A program made the position numbers and the translations under genes. Positions 1 through 12,500 of a DNA stretch of 64,000 bases are shown piece by piece. Position 1 is the stretch's first letter. Each line of letters begins with the position of its first letter. Origin of the DNA: Pelodera strongyloides (Eukaryota > Nematoda > Chromadorea > Rhabditida > Rhabditidae); contig JAANDG010000057.1 of the NCBI GenBank assembly GCA_036852015.1, positions 1 through 64,000 on the forward strand, written 5' to 3'. Under the pieces are notes generated by a model, which did not search any database, was not told where the DNA came from, and was given only the letters and a program-made list of their open reading frames with translations.

Positions 1-1187
1 CATAACTTCCCCCAATCCAGAATTAATCACTCTTTCTTCGTCCTTATCTTCAATCTATATTCGCTGCATTTCTCCTTTGTTTTCTTATCTCACTTTGCAA
101 TTATGACGTAGATTTAACTCAATTTGCGTTTCTTTTTTATGCAGGCCCAGTGAGAGAAGTACAATATTTTGTGTGCGAAAGTTACATCAACAGGTTAGCC
201 ACATCTTATTATAAAGACCGAACACTTTCTCTACATTTAATATATTGTTATATTAAACGACTCTTCTTTACGCTGTTCTCCAATCATCAAAATTCCTTTT
301 ATTTCCTCTTTAATTACAATTAGCCACAAGGGAGCTAGTTCCCTTGCCCGCATCCGCGCAAGTCTAGCACCGTTAACCTTTTCCAGAAGCGACTGCGCAG
401 ACTTTCGAGATTTGGTTAGTTTTAAAAGAGCAGTGTCCCGTAAATTAATTTTATTTGAATAATTTGACTGAATTGTATATGTAATATGTTTTATGTGTAT
501 ATGCTAATATCAAATTAGCACAAATATTTAAATTTGCCAACTTTTATGTAGATCGATGGAATTTGGACCAATTTTTTTACGATAAATTTTCGCATAGTTT
601 TTGCTTCAACTTGTCGTTTTTCTTTGTTTTTTCTTTCTTTCAAAAGCTAAAGCGAACTCCTGACCAGTTTTTTGCAACGCATCGTGGACAGCTGAATTCT
701 TACGTATTTATGCTAATTTACTCGCATTTAGCTCGATTTTTGATTCTAATTTTTTCTCCATTTGCACAGGCTGCATAATAATGCAGGTGTGCTCGATGTG
801 TTTCAAAAACCGGCCAATTTTTTTTTGTTGATTCCCTTACCTTATTTTGAATTGTACATAAGAAGAGGTCGTTTTCCGTAGTCAGTTTGCTGGTTCCAGG
901 TAAATGGAAGAGTGTTGATGAGGATTCTCCTACTATTCTTTCTGTTTGTTCCACTCTATTCATGTATTACATGTTATTACAGTTCGTTTAAACTACAATT
1001 GAAGGTACAGTTTTTTAACCTGCTCACTTGCGCTTTATACGGGAAATGATACCACTTTTTTTGCCGACGTGCAGAAAATCTCTACTGAAACTGTTGCCGC
1101 CCCCCTGATAACGATTTTATTGCGCACGGCTGCAAAACGTGCACCAGCATAACGTCTCGTAGCACGGCAGCGCGACCTTTTTCGTCC
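1..1187. other. AT-rich left-edge sequence, no resolved gene
   Basis: No long open frame with convincing splice context is visible. One short stretch (145-193) could be an exon and is listed separately. Around 560-830 the sequence resembles the AT-rich inside of the small element at 7115-7263 (a TTTGCA...GCTGCATAA motif followed by a GGCCGG-type end), so it is probably an old relative of that MITE. Confidence 0.4.
145..193 (+). CDS. Possible 3' exon of an upstream C-type lectin gene
   Basis: A 49-nt segment sits between a good acceptor (tttttatgcag) and a donor (cag|gttagc). In one frame it reads VREVQYFVCES, which resembles the end of a C-type lectin domain; genes A and B end this domain with YYACQ. 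If real, it belongs to a plus-strand gene whose main body lies left of the window. A second acceptor near 1661 followed by a short Cys-containing frame could be a later exon. Only the fit to the neighbouring gene family supports this. Confidence 0.22.
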
Positions 1188-1285
1188 GCCCCAGAATTCG
1201 CCTCTCTCTTTCTCGCCGCACCCCAGAATTCGCCTTTTTCTCGCCGCACCCCAGAATTCGCCTTTTTCTTGCCGCACCCCAGATT
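1188..1285. repeat. Short tandem repeat, ~28-33 bp unit, about 3-4 copies
   Basis: The unit contains CACCCCAGAATTCGCC followed by a T/C-rich stretch and CTTGCCG or CTCGCCG. Units differ by small length changes in the pyrimidine part. No coding role is visible; the minus-strand frame across it is low-complexity RKR/GEFWG. Confidence 0.75.
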
Positions 1286-2821
1286 CGTTCTGAGTATTGT
1301 CCCGTATTTAGGGTGCTAATGGTTGGGTGCAGACTTGCTCAGAAGAATGCAATTATTGTGCCAAAACGGTCTCAATAATTGAAAGTGACGAAATTGTGGA
1401 ACAGATGTGCGGTTGCAGAGCGGAATTTGAATGCAGAGTACGGTATTACTCAGTTTTTCACTTTTAGCAATCTTAGTAGTAAAAGTCTTTATATTGTTTC
1501 TCAAACTTTTTCCATAAAAATGTTGTAAGCAAAAGTCCGTTGATTACCATAGCAAAGAAGTCAAGATCTAATTCATTAAAAACTCAAGGAAATGCGATAA
1601 TTCCATGAAAATGTGGTGATTTTTTTAATTTGCTTGAAATATGACCCTTAATTTTTCAGAGCAATGGCATCTACCGCTTCAACAGTATTTGGGATGAATA
1701 CGCCAGTGCGCATTGTTGCTCCGAAGATTTGTGCAATATAAGTTCCATTCAAACGGGTTCATTACTTTCAACGTTTTTGCTAATTTGCCTTTCGATGCTG
1801 CTGATATTGTTATAATTTGTTGTTACTCCTCTCTGCATAAATAGGAAGGATTTGTCTCCTTGATTTTATCTGGAGCTCAAATCATTTTTTTCAATTTGGG
1901 GTTAAGGAATTTTTGTTCTATACCTCTGTATCACCCGCCTTACCTTCATATTATATCTTTTTATGCTCCAATGTGCTAGGAATAAGAAGATGTTAGCATG
2001 TTCCTTGAAAAAAATGGGACAATTTAATTTTAAACTTTACAGATTATAAATAGCAAATTTGCCACGTAGCGAAGCGTCAGGAACTGTATCAATAATAATA
2101 ATAACCCCATCAGGTAATTTTATGTTGCCAATGCCAATGTAATAAAACATATGAACGATAAATGTTGTCTTCGTGGTATACTGTCCAATCACGCACAAAA
2201 AAGGGAAAATGATAAACTGCGTGATCACAATCGGCATAAGCCAAAGTGTAAGGTGTAAGCGATGCTATCACGGCGAAATACGAGTTGTTGGAGAGTTTAT
2301 TATATGTACAAATAGTGCGGATTGAAAAGGAAGTGGTGAACTAATCAGAATCAGAATCTAAGATTGTAGAAGCTGCTCCTATCGAGGTGCTCACAGAAAA
2401 TAATATTATGCAGTGTGATGGTAACAAGTGACTTCAATATTACATAATCTAAACGTTGAAGGACAATAATTAACACAGTGAAGATCTTAGTAAAGCATTT
2501 AGCACAATAGCGAAGCACCAGACTTTATAGCTATACTGCTAGTAATGTAGCATTCTCATTTGCAAGTTATCAACTATTACAGAAGTTGCATTTGGTACAT
2601 AAGCACTGGCAAAACAATAAAGTGCACGTGGAAGATGGTGTATTTATTCCTTTGAGCCGCTTTCTTTTTCTGAAATTCTATATGCATTAGTAATGTAATT
2701 AACTGAGATGTAAAAAGTGTAGCATACACACACCAAAAAGATACAAATTTATATTAATCTTGGTGAGTATTAATTTTACTTACTATATGCCAAAATTTTG
2801 CTAGTTTGGTATTAAACTTAC
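1286..2821. other. AT-rich stretch downstream of gene C, no clear gene
   Basis: This should hold the last exons of gene C, which lacks most of its lectin domain, but I cannot assign them. Two weak minus-strand candidates exist: an acceptor near 2083 followed by a 15-codon frame ending in a stop at 2039-2037, and a frame ending in SDSD-stop near 2345. Neither resembles the lectin ends of genes A and B. Confidence 0.4.
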
Positions 2822-5800
2822 CCAATTGCAACCATCAAACACCCATTTGAATGCTTTATTATGGACAATCAACGGATTTTCGCTCTTGCAGGAGCAATCG
2901 GCTGGAGCTGCAAATATAATATTAAATTTTTTTCAAAATATTTATATATGAAAAGGGTAGATGATGTGACAAATAGTGTACATACCATTGCATATATCGA
3001 ATATTTCATAAATAATTGATGGATCCGGTCTTGAACCAACAATAAAGAAAAGGCCTTCGGAAGCCATAGTCTCCAATATGGTCACCGCATCTCCTTGGTC
3101 GTTACCGTGCACTAAAGTGGATGAATCTTTATAAAAACTGGCACAGTATAAATAAAGAATAGAGAAGAGGCGCACGATGTGACTACAGAGGACAGAGTGT
3201 CGTGGCGATATTGCCACGCAAAGTTATCATTTGCCTTACGACTTACGTATCACAATGATCGTTCCGTTGTCCTTCTTGAATGTCTGTGCGTATCCCACCA
3301 TTTGCATGTATTGACTATTCTCGCTGAATGGCTTTTTCTGCAGTGTTAGTGAAAAAGTTTAAAGGCTCAGGTACACGTACAAAAAGTTTTCCCCAATTCT
3401 TCTGTGATAAGACTCGCGGATTACTAAAGGGTGGCTGCGAAACCATTTTGCATAATGTGCAAATTCGGGTGGTTTATTAGCAAAACAAGTCCACAACTAG
3501 TTACCGTAGTCGTAGTCAGCACCCAAAGTAGCCAAACACGGGTTTCTGGACGTACAACGGGTTGAAGCCCCAGAAGAAAATGTCCACATTAATTAAATCA
3601 ATATCAAGAATCATTTTCCTATGTAACACATTGCATTGTAGGCACAGAAACGTATTTTCAAGCTCATATTCATTTCTGACGATCTTCTTTTCTGAATCTT
3701 ATCCAAATTTGTATATTATTTCGCAAAGTGGTTTTCGCAGCAGCCACGTTTGAGTAAAGTAATTTGGATCTGGGAGATTTGTCACAGAAAAATTGGGAAA
3801 AACTTTTTGTACGCGGGCCTGAGTATACTAGACAATATTTCATTCACATATTGTATGAATTATTAAGACACCAACAATAAAACTAATTAAGTACTTACCC
3901 AAAATTGCTCGCATGAATTACCATGACTTTTTGTGCATTCTGTCGATGTTCCTTCGGGTCCGCGAACATATTTTCGACCGTATTCAAAGCACTAAACGAA
4001 TGTTTAAATTCTGATGTATGTATGTGCAACGTCAATTTTTTTCCTTGCCGGAAAAGGTTACAAATTGAACATGCCTGTCAATGTTGGAATTTCCCTGATT
4101 AGGGAATTTTAGTGCCAAGAAGGACATTTCCATATCCCGAGTTGTCTTGAAGGTGCTAAGTCGAGAGGACAGGGTCGCATCATTACCGTATACAGTGGAA
4201 CCGACACGGGTCTGTTTAGCACCCTGACCGATCGATAAGTAGCTGAGAATACCGGCCGTGGAGATCTTTGCCTGAGAAATGTAGTTTTACCATAGCTGTG
4301 TCTGCTGTGTCTGCTTAATTCCAAACATCCTTATAATTTACTTTCCAATTAAGAACATGACACTACATGAGACCACATGACAACATGACACAACATGACA
4401 ACATGACACCAATGACACTCATGCTATTCAGAATTATGGCTACCTTAGCGTTCAGTTATCATGTGAGTGAAAAACGAAAAGGTATGACGTTGGTTCGACC
4501 GTATAATAATCTGTACGCCTGTTGTCTGTACCTGGTTAAAATTGTCCAAGCCCATTTTTTTCGAACCGTCAATGAAAACGACGAGGTCGACACTTCTGTA
4601 TATATAACAAGGGCAATTATGGACATTGGGAGGAGTAGACAGTGCAGGTCCTGGTCCTGGTGGCAATGTAGTATATTGCGGGTCAGGCGGGGCGGTGGTC
4701 GGTGGACGGTTGTTATGACAAGTGAGAGGCCCTACAAAGATAGTTCTTAAAGGGAAATAGAACACTACAAAAGTAGTGTTCTATTTCAATACTCACGGAG
4801 ATATTAGGTGATAAAGTGGTGCATTGATCGGTCCAAAATGGCAAGGGGTAATTGATAAGACAATTACCCTTTGCCATTTTGGACCGATCAATGCACCACT
4901 TTATCACCTAATATCTCCGTGATTATTGAAATAGAACACTACTTTTTGTATTCCAAATTTTTATTATCCCTTATAGAAAATAAAGAAACACAAAATCAGA
5001 CACAATTTATGTTTATGGTGGACCGATCCCTTAACATCCGGTGTGGACTTGTACAGAGAACAGCAACTGATTTTGCAGAATACGTGAGGATGAGTTTTGT
5101 AAGTCGACATGTAAATCTTACAATACAATAGGTAAAAAAGTGACCAAACCGACCGATTGGCTTTGCACATAATGCATTGAGTAGTCCATCGACGAGTTCT
5201 TTCTGGTTCTGCTCTCCCAATGGTTGTTTTGGACAGAGAGATGGAACTGGGGAGAAGTCACCGCTTCCGAGGTTGATCACAACAACATCAATAGAAAGGG
5301 ACTTGAAGATCGAGAGAGCGGACTGAATGTCCGATTGATCTCTGAAAGGGTATAAATCGCCTAGAACACATCAGGTTAGACTCCTTTGTTAGCACGATAG
5401 CGCTAACATAGCTTGGGTTACATCAGAGACCCTTTTTTCCAGTTTTCTTATAGGTTCAATGGTGCTTCACAAGAAATGAAAAAAACAGACACGTAAGAGC
5501 TGTTGTCACCAGTGTCACGCTCCTGGAATCAATGTTTGACAATTACAGAAATTTTTGTCAGTCAAATAACCAACTTAAAGGGGGAGGCTCACGAGAATGA
5601 AGTGCTCAAATCGTTTATTTTTATCGACATACGATACGATGGTATTAAATTCCGAAAGACATACTCTACAAAGCAAAAGCTTTTAATTGGAAGGAGTAAA
5701 TCAATATAAAACTATGAACTCTATAAAAATTTTGGATCGTAGTAAATAGTTGATTTCCATAGTGGGCATGCAAATTTGCAAGTCATTTTGCAAGCCAGCA

Positions 5801-8049
5801 CAAAATTTGCATGCCCACTATGGAAATCATCTATTTACTACGATCCAAAATTTTAATAGAATTCATAGTTTTATATTGATTTACACCTTCCAATTAAAAG
5901 CTTTTGCTTTGTAAAGCATGTCTTTCAGAATTTAATACCATCAACTTTCGATAAAAAATAAACGATTTGAGCACTTCATTCTCGTGAGCCTCCTCCTTTA
6001 ACCACCAACTTGTTCTCAGTGATCAGAATCAATAGGTTGCACATTTGATCGATGCATTGTGACAGCTTGTTGGCCACTCTGGAATGAGACCACATTACTC
6101 ACCGAAAAAACTTTGATAGCAACTCAATGGAACATGTTACAAAAACGAATACGACTATTTATAACTATGCTGTTCTTTGGCAAATCCAACGGGTTACGGC
6201 AAGTAACTAGAATCGGAATCAAGGTTCACAGTTGTCACCAATAAACTATTGTTTTTTTTTCTTCATAAAAACCGGAGCTAGATTTTTGTAGTTGTTGTAT
6301 TTGTTCTTCAGTTGCTTACGTTGTTAGCTCCATTTTCCCGAAGACTTCCGCGCCAACGATTTCGTTATAAACATGGTCTAGTGCATCACAAATTGCAGAT
6401 GCGCCCGTGCTAGCAGGAGTCACAAATATTGGACATACGTGGTTGATCCGGCCTTGGTCGCCTAAATGGTGGTCTAACTGGAAGATAATAAGGAATTCGT
6501 TTTTGAGAAAATTATTTTATTGTAGTATCTTATTATATAAAGGAGAAGAGTTTACTTGGTCTTTTGTTTGTATGCACGCAACGAAATCCTTTCATAAAGA
6601 AAATTTTCTATTCACAATCGAATGAGAATACATATACAAAATCTTTGCCGCTGGCGGGATTCGAACCCACAGCAGCACCCAATCTCACGCTTCACAGACC
6701 AACGCTCTACCTGCTGAGCTATGCTAGCTTATTACAAGGATAATCCTCTGCCCTACATACAGCACCTTCAATAGCAAATTTGCATGGTAGCATTAGTCGA
6801 GTGGCGATCCAAACTGATTATTATACGTTTCCACAATCAGAGACGTGTGAATGTGTGGGAGGAGAAAGAGAGTTAACTTTTTAAATTGTAACAATCCTTT
6901 TTTTAAATAGGGAAACGATCGGCCGAAGGCCGATTCCTCCAGTCGGAGAAGAGCCCGTAGGGCTCTTCGAACGGCTGGTATTGTATATATGTATTGACAC
7001 TTTTATGAAGGATGCTCACCATAGACAGAAAATATCCATGTTGCCGTGCTGTCCAACGCAGGCATCAATTGCTTAGCCACGAATTTCCATGACTAAAACC
7101 AACATTTCATTTAAAGCGAAATGCCGGCCGATTTTTGAAACGAATCTCAAGTATTTGCATTCCTATGCTTTTATGCAACGTGGGGTCTAATTGGGGTCTA
7201 GTTTTTATTTTAATCCTTCCCCATTTGCATATGCTGCATAAGAAAGCAGGCCGGTATTTCGCTTTAAAATCGGCTACTGCCCTTATACAATAATTGCATT
7301 TAACGTCAATGCATCTAAATGATTTGCTCGCGTTGTTAGACATAAATGCTATTGAGTCCAACTTTAAAGTATAACCTTATTTTGCATCCATCTGCCATAC
7401 GTTACTTTTTGAGTATCTGTTGTAGTAGCTTTACTTTTATCTAAGTAAGCCAACTCACATAGTTCTTATCTCGTGGCCCATTTTTGAGGGAACAATACAA
7501 TATCGCTCACATTTCACGAGATTCGGGGTAAATATTTGTGAAACAGTGAAATACCTAGCCAGTACCCTGCAGTGTGCTTGATATTCCATTGTTTTATTAT
7601 TTCTCATTACCTGTTTGCTTGTTTGCTAAGCAACGACAACAGTTATGTACCACTTTCGCATCATATTATTTGTAATACACAAAATGTGGCGTTCTTTAAT
7701 TAATAAATATATGTCTTACATTCTTCAGTTTGATGATTCCTCCTGCATCATTTGAGGCGTCGAAAAGAACAAGAACATTTGAGTGACAAGCAGACGATGT
7801 GCCAGTTCCCACGGTACATGGCAGAGCCGGAGTCGTTGGAGAACCAAGACCAAGGGTATTCGTGATTATTCCGGAAGTTTCTTCATAATTTTCCTCCTTG
7901 TGCCCCAGTATCGTACCTGCTAAGAAGAGATGTTACCAAAACTGGTCATCATATTTATACGAAAGCAGTTATGTTATAAAGAAAATCTTACCATATCCAT
8001 GCGAAAAAGCAGGCAGTAATAAAATGCAGATCCAGATAAAATGTCGCAT
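2822..8049 (-). CDS. Gene C: secreted VWA-VWA-C-type lectin protein (3' end unresolved)
   Basis: Twelve exons read on the minus strand: 8049-7992, 7916-7720, 7092-7020, 6461-6320, 6078-6010, 5341-5154, 4731-4532, 4271-4075, 3991-3899, 3323-3247, 3111-2986, 2907-2822. The first encodes a signal peptide (MRHFIWICILLLPAFSHM). Two von Willebrand A domains follow, with the strand/metal-site motifs VLVLFDASND and LVVFIDGSKK; a Pro-rich linker precedes the second. The last exon found starts a lectin domain (ADCSCK... FDGCNW). Frames agree across all junctions, and exon borders match genes A and B. The protein is probably secreted and binds glycans or matrix; nematode clec proteins of this type are often gut-expressed. 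Exon 8 ends with a GC donor, as in the paralogues. Exon 6 is almost identical to gene A while other exons are diverged. At least three palindromic MITEs sit in its introns. The C-terminal lectin exons were not found, so the gene may be 3'-truncated or have diverged ends. Confidence 0.78.
3363..3823. mobile_element. Palindromic MITE in gene C intron 9
   Basis: The left end follows TTAA at 3359-3362 and begins AGGCTCAGGTACACGTAC; the right end reads GTACGCGGGCCTGAG. The arms are loosely complementary over tens of bases. A related piece occurs at about 15920-16252, ending ACGTGGGCCTGAGCCT before TTAA. The right TTAA of this copy is lost. It probably moves non-autonomously with a TTAA-specific (piggyBac-like) transposase; no transposase is present here. 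Confidence 0.65.
4769..4946. mobile_element. Near-perfect 178-bp hairpin element in gene C intron 6
   Basis: Two arms of about 85 bases (4769-4853 and 4861-4946) are almost exact reverse complements around a few central bases near 4857. The outermost arm also forms a small secondary hairpin at 4756-4784 (AATAGAACACTAC and its complement). TTAA at 4748-4751 lies just left. The insert leaves exon 7 of gene C intact, 38 bp away. Confidence 0.85.
5579..5997. mobile_element. TTAA-flanked palindromic MITE, gene C intron 5
   Basis: The element is bounded by TTAA at 5575-5578 and 5998-6001. The left end is AGGGGGAGGCTCACGAG and the right end its complement. The arms pair nearly throughout, meeting around 5785 at GCAAATTTGCAAG/GCATGCCCACTATGG. 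It sits only about 12 bp past the exon 5 donor (6010|GT). The family recurs at 14917-15325 and 16257-17463. Confidence 0.88.
6645..6727 (-). tRNA. tRNA-like sequence, probably a pseudogene or SINE head
   Basis: The minus strand shows an A-box (TAGCTCAGCAGG) with a good D stem and a B-box (GGTTCGAATCC). The acceptor and anticodon stems pair poorly and the region between the anticodon loop and the T arm is too long. It lies in intron 3 of gene C. A functional tRNA is unlikely; a tRNA-derived repeat fits better. Confidence 0.4.
7115..7263. mobile_element. Small TTAA-flanked MITE, gene C intron 2
   Basis: TTAA at 7111-7114 and 7264-7267 flank terminal inverted repeats AGCGAAATGCCGGCC and GGCCGGTATTTCGCT. 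The interior is AT-rich. A related left end (AGCGAAATACCACCCGG) follows TTAA at 20835-20838. Confidence 0.8.
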
Positions 8050-9543
8050 GACAATTAACTTGCAAACTCAAGAACACTGTGTCGTTGTGCTGTTTCTGCA
8101 AAATCCTGTTCCTCAGATAAGGAGCTTATTCATGTATCATGCTTCTGATAACATCGCGAGCAAAGTATGAAGACGGAGATAAACTAGAGTAGTTCCTTGC
8201 CTCTTTTCGTTGCCTTACTTTCGGGTTTGGATTAGTGTATTTAATGACCTACAGGTTCGCTTAAAACACTTAGACGACTTAGATAAGCGAGTGGACAAAA
8301 GCTTGGGTGTGGCACATTAATGTTGTTTGGCTTTACGATCCAACAAAAATAGGCACATGAATTGCGAAGGGTGGTAAGCTTTGATAAAAAGATGGCAATT
8401 ATTGCAACAACAAAAAAACTCGCAGAGTTGTTTACATTATAACGGTTCCGCTAGCAACCGTAGTCACAATTTGGGCATTTTGGACATGAAAACCACTGTA
8501 GTTATCGTAGGTATGAGCGTATATCATGTAGTTCAACGCTACTGGGACGAGAAAGAACGCAAATATACGGATTTTAAAAGTAAAAAAAAGCATTTTCCCA
8601 CTTTAACTACGGTACTCATGGAACCGTTCTCAGGCAATTAGTTTGCGAGTTTTTGCTGTGATTGAATAATGTTTTAAAGGTAATTTCTCTGAATTTCCCG
8701 ACAGTCGGTTTAAAAAGAAAGCTTTTTGGCCCATCAAAATAAACCTATATTTACGATACGTTCATAATAACTATCAAGCATTTTTATTACAATATATACA
8801 AACTAAATTTCACCATTATTCGCCCTGGAAAACTTTTTTCCAATGCGCTCAACGCATATGTATACCATAAAACTGCAGATTTCAAAGCTATATATGCAAA
8901 TTTTATGCATTATAATTTCACGATAAATTTGCATAGACGACAAGGATATTTGCGGCTTTATGGTATACATTTAAGCTGAGCGCATCGTAAAAAAGTTTTC
9001 CATGGCAAATAAATGTGAAATTTAGTTTGTATATATTGCAATAAAAATGCTTGATAGTCATTATGAACGTATCGTAAATATAGGTTTACTCTGATGGGCC
9101 TGTCCCTTTAAACCAAACAATCACAAAGTAGAATAGAACGGAACTCGGGAAGCTAATGCTAATCGTTATCTTAATTTATCTTACGTTTGTCTCGATTCTC
9201 TTTCACTAATGATTACACACATAAGGGCATAGGCTGTAAATATGAAGCCTGGCGACTTTCTATGCCCCTTGAAAAACTGATTAAAAAATAAAACGTTGGA
9301 AGATATCAGTTTTAAATTAGCACTATTATGGGTACTTTGCTCGCTACACGTCAACCCAACCGCTATCTTTATTTCTGATTTTTACTCTCTAATTTTGGAA
9401 CCTCGTCTAATTAAAAAAAATGCGTTTTGATATATGTTGGCTGTTATCAGCGAGTACTTCAAAGCGTTCCGTTATCTGAAACAACAACTTTTCTATAAAA
9501 CGCAGCTGAAGGATGCCGTGTCGCAGGCCGCCCCTCAGCAAAG
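8050..9543. promoter_or_regulatory. Bidirectional promoter between gene C and gene A, with GATA-type sites
   Basis: The start codons of gene C (8049, minus) and gene A (9544, plus) face away from each other. Near gene C are CAGATAAGG (8114-8122) and CTGATAAC (8145-8152). Near gene A are GTTATCAG (9443-9450) and GTTATCTG (9470-9477), then a TATA-like CTATAAAA at 9493-9500, about 44 bp before the ATG. TGATAA motifs bind the intestinal GATA factors (ELT-2 type) in Caenorhabditis, which suggests gut expression; this is inference. All these sites persist in the duplicated copy (about 15790 and 22248-22306). A MITE occupies 8714-9107. Confidence 0.55.
8714..9107. mobile_element. TTAA-flanked palindromic MITE in the gene C/gene A promoter
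   Basis: The right end is a clear inverted repeat (GATGGGCCTGTCCCT) followed by TTAA at 9108-9111. The left end follows TTAA at 8710-8713 but is degenerate (GGCCCATCAAAATAAACC survives inside). The arms pair over most of their length and carry the GGTATACAT / ATGTATACC motif near the middle. The duplicated promoter near 21488-21520 lacks this element, so it inserted after the duplication or was lost from the copy. Confidence 0.75.
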
Positions 9544-12500
9544 ATGCGACTTTCGACGTTGTTTCTGTGTCTAATTGGATTGTCCTTTGCATACGGTAGC
9601 TTTTCGTGTAATATGATAATAATGGTTTATTTACTATTGTCGGTTCAAGTCAAGGTTTATGGCTGCCTGATGTTCGTTCCCACGGGTATTGTGGCTCAAC
9701 ATAGGTTTTAGCACTAAAGTCTACACAGCTGACTGTGAGAATATTTGTGAATAAAGATTTGCAAGTATTCTTTTAGCGTCTCCGAATGAACTTGCTTCGT
9801 GTTCGGCAGGAACCGGCACAGCTTCAGCTTGCCATTCAGGAGTTATTGTTCTTTTTGACGCCACAAATGACGTAACCGGAGGAAGTCGCAAACTGGAAAA
9901 CGTGAGAGTTTGGATGGTATAGATGTCAGAAATGTTATGCATTACCTTGTTCGGACCACACACTTTGATGAAATACCATTCCGAAGAGGATAGTCAAAAT
10001 GCAGTGAAAGTTTTGCCTCCTATTGTGATCCATTGGAGGTTTGCTATGCATAAAAAAGAGACACCTTGCATCTACAGATACGAAGAAAGAAATAGTACAC
10101 TTAGATCTCGTGATCCTCCTCTTTAACTAGCATTTATAGTGTTGTTTATCTTCCGTTTCAGTCATGGAACTTTGTGACCAAACAACTGATGCCTGCAATG
10201 AACAGCAAGGCAACATGGGTCTTTTCTGTCTATGGTAAGTTCTTTACATATTGATGTTAAGTAAATGGACTTAGTCTAAACTAAATACTTCCAACAATAT
10301 TTCACCCGAAACTCGTCGTTCACTCTGCTTATCAAGTCATAAACATGTATGTATTGTGCCACACTTATATATAACTCTTTATTCAAGCAATACACTTGGG
10401 CAAAGGATTAATTTACTCCGAAAACTTAGGTGACCAAGGACTTCTCAACAACGACTGTCCCATATTCCTGACTTCACCCAGTACAAATTCATCTGCCATT
10501 TGTAATTCACTCGACGGTGTTTATAACGAGCTCTTGTCCAAGGACATTTTCGCGACAATGAATCTGACGACGTATGTGCTACCATTTTCCATAGGAGAGT
10601 ATGAGATCCCATTATTATAAAATAGTAAAATGTTATAATTTCAGGGTTGCAAACAAGTTGGAACAATGTATCGGAACAAACCAGGTTTATAACCTTTTGC
10701 TACTGGTCACGGAGAACAAGTAAGGAATTATATGTCATTCAGTGCAGTAATTCAGTAATTGGTGCGGTTCAAGTCCACACCATTTTCCGCAAAACACAAA
10801 ATTACCCTAGAGCAGGAGCCAGTGTAGGCTTACACTACATCAAACCAACAAAGGATCGCCAAAATGTTGTTTGTGGTACCTACTATACTTGGAAAACAAT
10901 GCCTATATTGTTTTTTAGAGATCAATCGGACATTCAGTCCGCTCTCTCGATCTTCAAGTCCATGTCCATAGATGTTGTTGTGATCAACCTCGGAAGCGGA
11001 GACTTCTCCCCAGTTCCATCTCTCTGTCCAAAACAACCATTGGGAGAGCAGAACCAGAAAGAACTCGTCGATGGACTACGCAATGCATTCTGTGGAAAGC
11101 CAATCGGTCCGTTACATTATATAGTTTTTTCTTCATTCCAAACTTATAGCGACAGTTTTTTTGTATCATATGACAACTAATGAGTGCTAAACAAAGTTTT
11201 CAAAATGATATATAAACAATCTATCCAGGACCTCTTGATTGCCATTATGAACCTGTTTCTAACAATCAAAGCTACTGTCCCTGCAAGTATGAAGACGCAT
11301 GGTTGGATATATTCGTGTTGGTTGATGGGTCCACAAATATAGGATTGAGTAGTTTTAACGAGGTAGAGAATTATTTAATAAATATTTAACAGTTCAGAGA
11401 TGAAGCTTATTCGTTGTTCTTCAGGGGTCCTGTTCATGTAGACGACGAGTTCTATATGTTCCTTTGCGTATACTGTATGCTCAACACTTTGTTTTCCATT
11501 AGTACATCAACTAAGACCACCGATGATAAGGCATACAAACATCATTTTAGGCAAAGGACTTCATGGCTAGTATTCTGAGCACGATATCAATCGGTCAAGG
11601 TGAAAAGCAGACACGTGTTGGATCGATTGTTTATGCCGACAACGCCCAACTCGCATCCAAACTGAGCACCTTCAAGTCAACTCGTGATATGGAAACCGCC
11701 TTCTTTGGACTAAAGTTCCTAAGTCAACCAAATACGAACATTGACAGGCATGCACATACGTTTGCACTCCTTTTCCAAATAAATGATGGCCTGCCCATGT
11801 ATGCGATTCGCACTTGCGAAAATAAATGCCTGTCCATGCTCGAATCAATTTTAATGACGAGAAAGACCACAATCTCGAATCTAGTACGGATCCATTTCAA
11901 AATAGTACGGAACTATTTCAAATAGTACGGATCTGACACTATCGCTGCACGACCATGAACATGTAAAATGCATTATTTGCATGGGTTACATTTGACATTC
12001 ATGTAAAATGGCCTGAACATGGACAGGCATTTGTCGTTTTCGCAAGTGCGAATCGCAAACATGGACAGGCCATGAGAGCTTATAGTTCTCAATTAGCGCA
12101 GATCAAATCCAGGTCCATGTCACATAAAAGAACGAGAATCTATATTGTGTGTATTGCTCCGATATTATTTTGTAAATTTTCTAGTGCTGTGAACATCGCT
12201 CGAGATATGTTCGAAGATCCGAATGAACATAGGCCGAATACACGAAAAGTGATTATTATTCACGCAAGTACTTTCAGGTAAGTGAGTACTTGAATTGATA
12301 CATACACCTGATGAACAGTTTATACTGGAAGCAGAACATATTACTGTGCTCAAGTGTGCCATCTTATTTTTCAGAGCAAACAGCAACTACACAGAAACAG
12401 TCACCTTCGCAGAGACATTCAAAGATAACAACGGAATCGTTATTGTCGTGTGTGAGTGGTTCGAAGCTTTTCTTCGAGTAGCTCGTTCCTTGGTGTCACC

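Noticed and set aside
4367..4750. 127-codon plus-strand frame
   Set aside because: Antisense of gene C exon 7 (4731-4532) and the adjacent intron.
11785..12073. Alternative coding end for gene A (VWA2 frame reading on past 11747)
   Set aside because: The extension reads into a mobile element absent from gene B, and the GC donor gives a continuous frame in all three paralogues.
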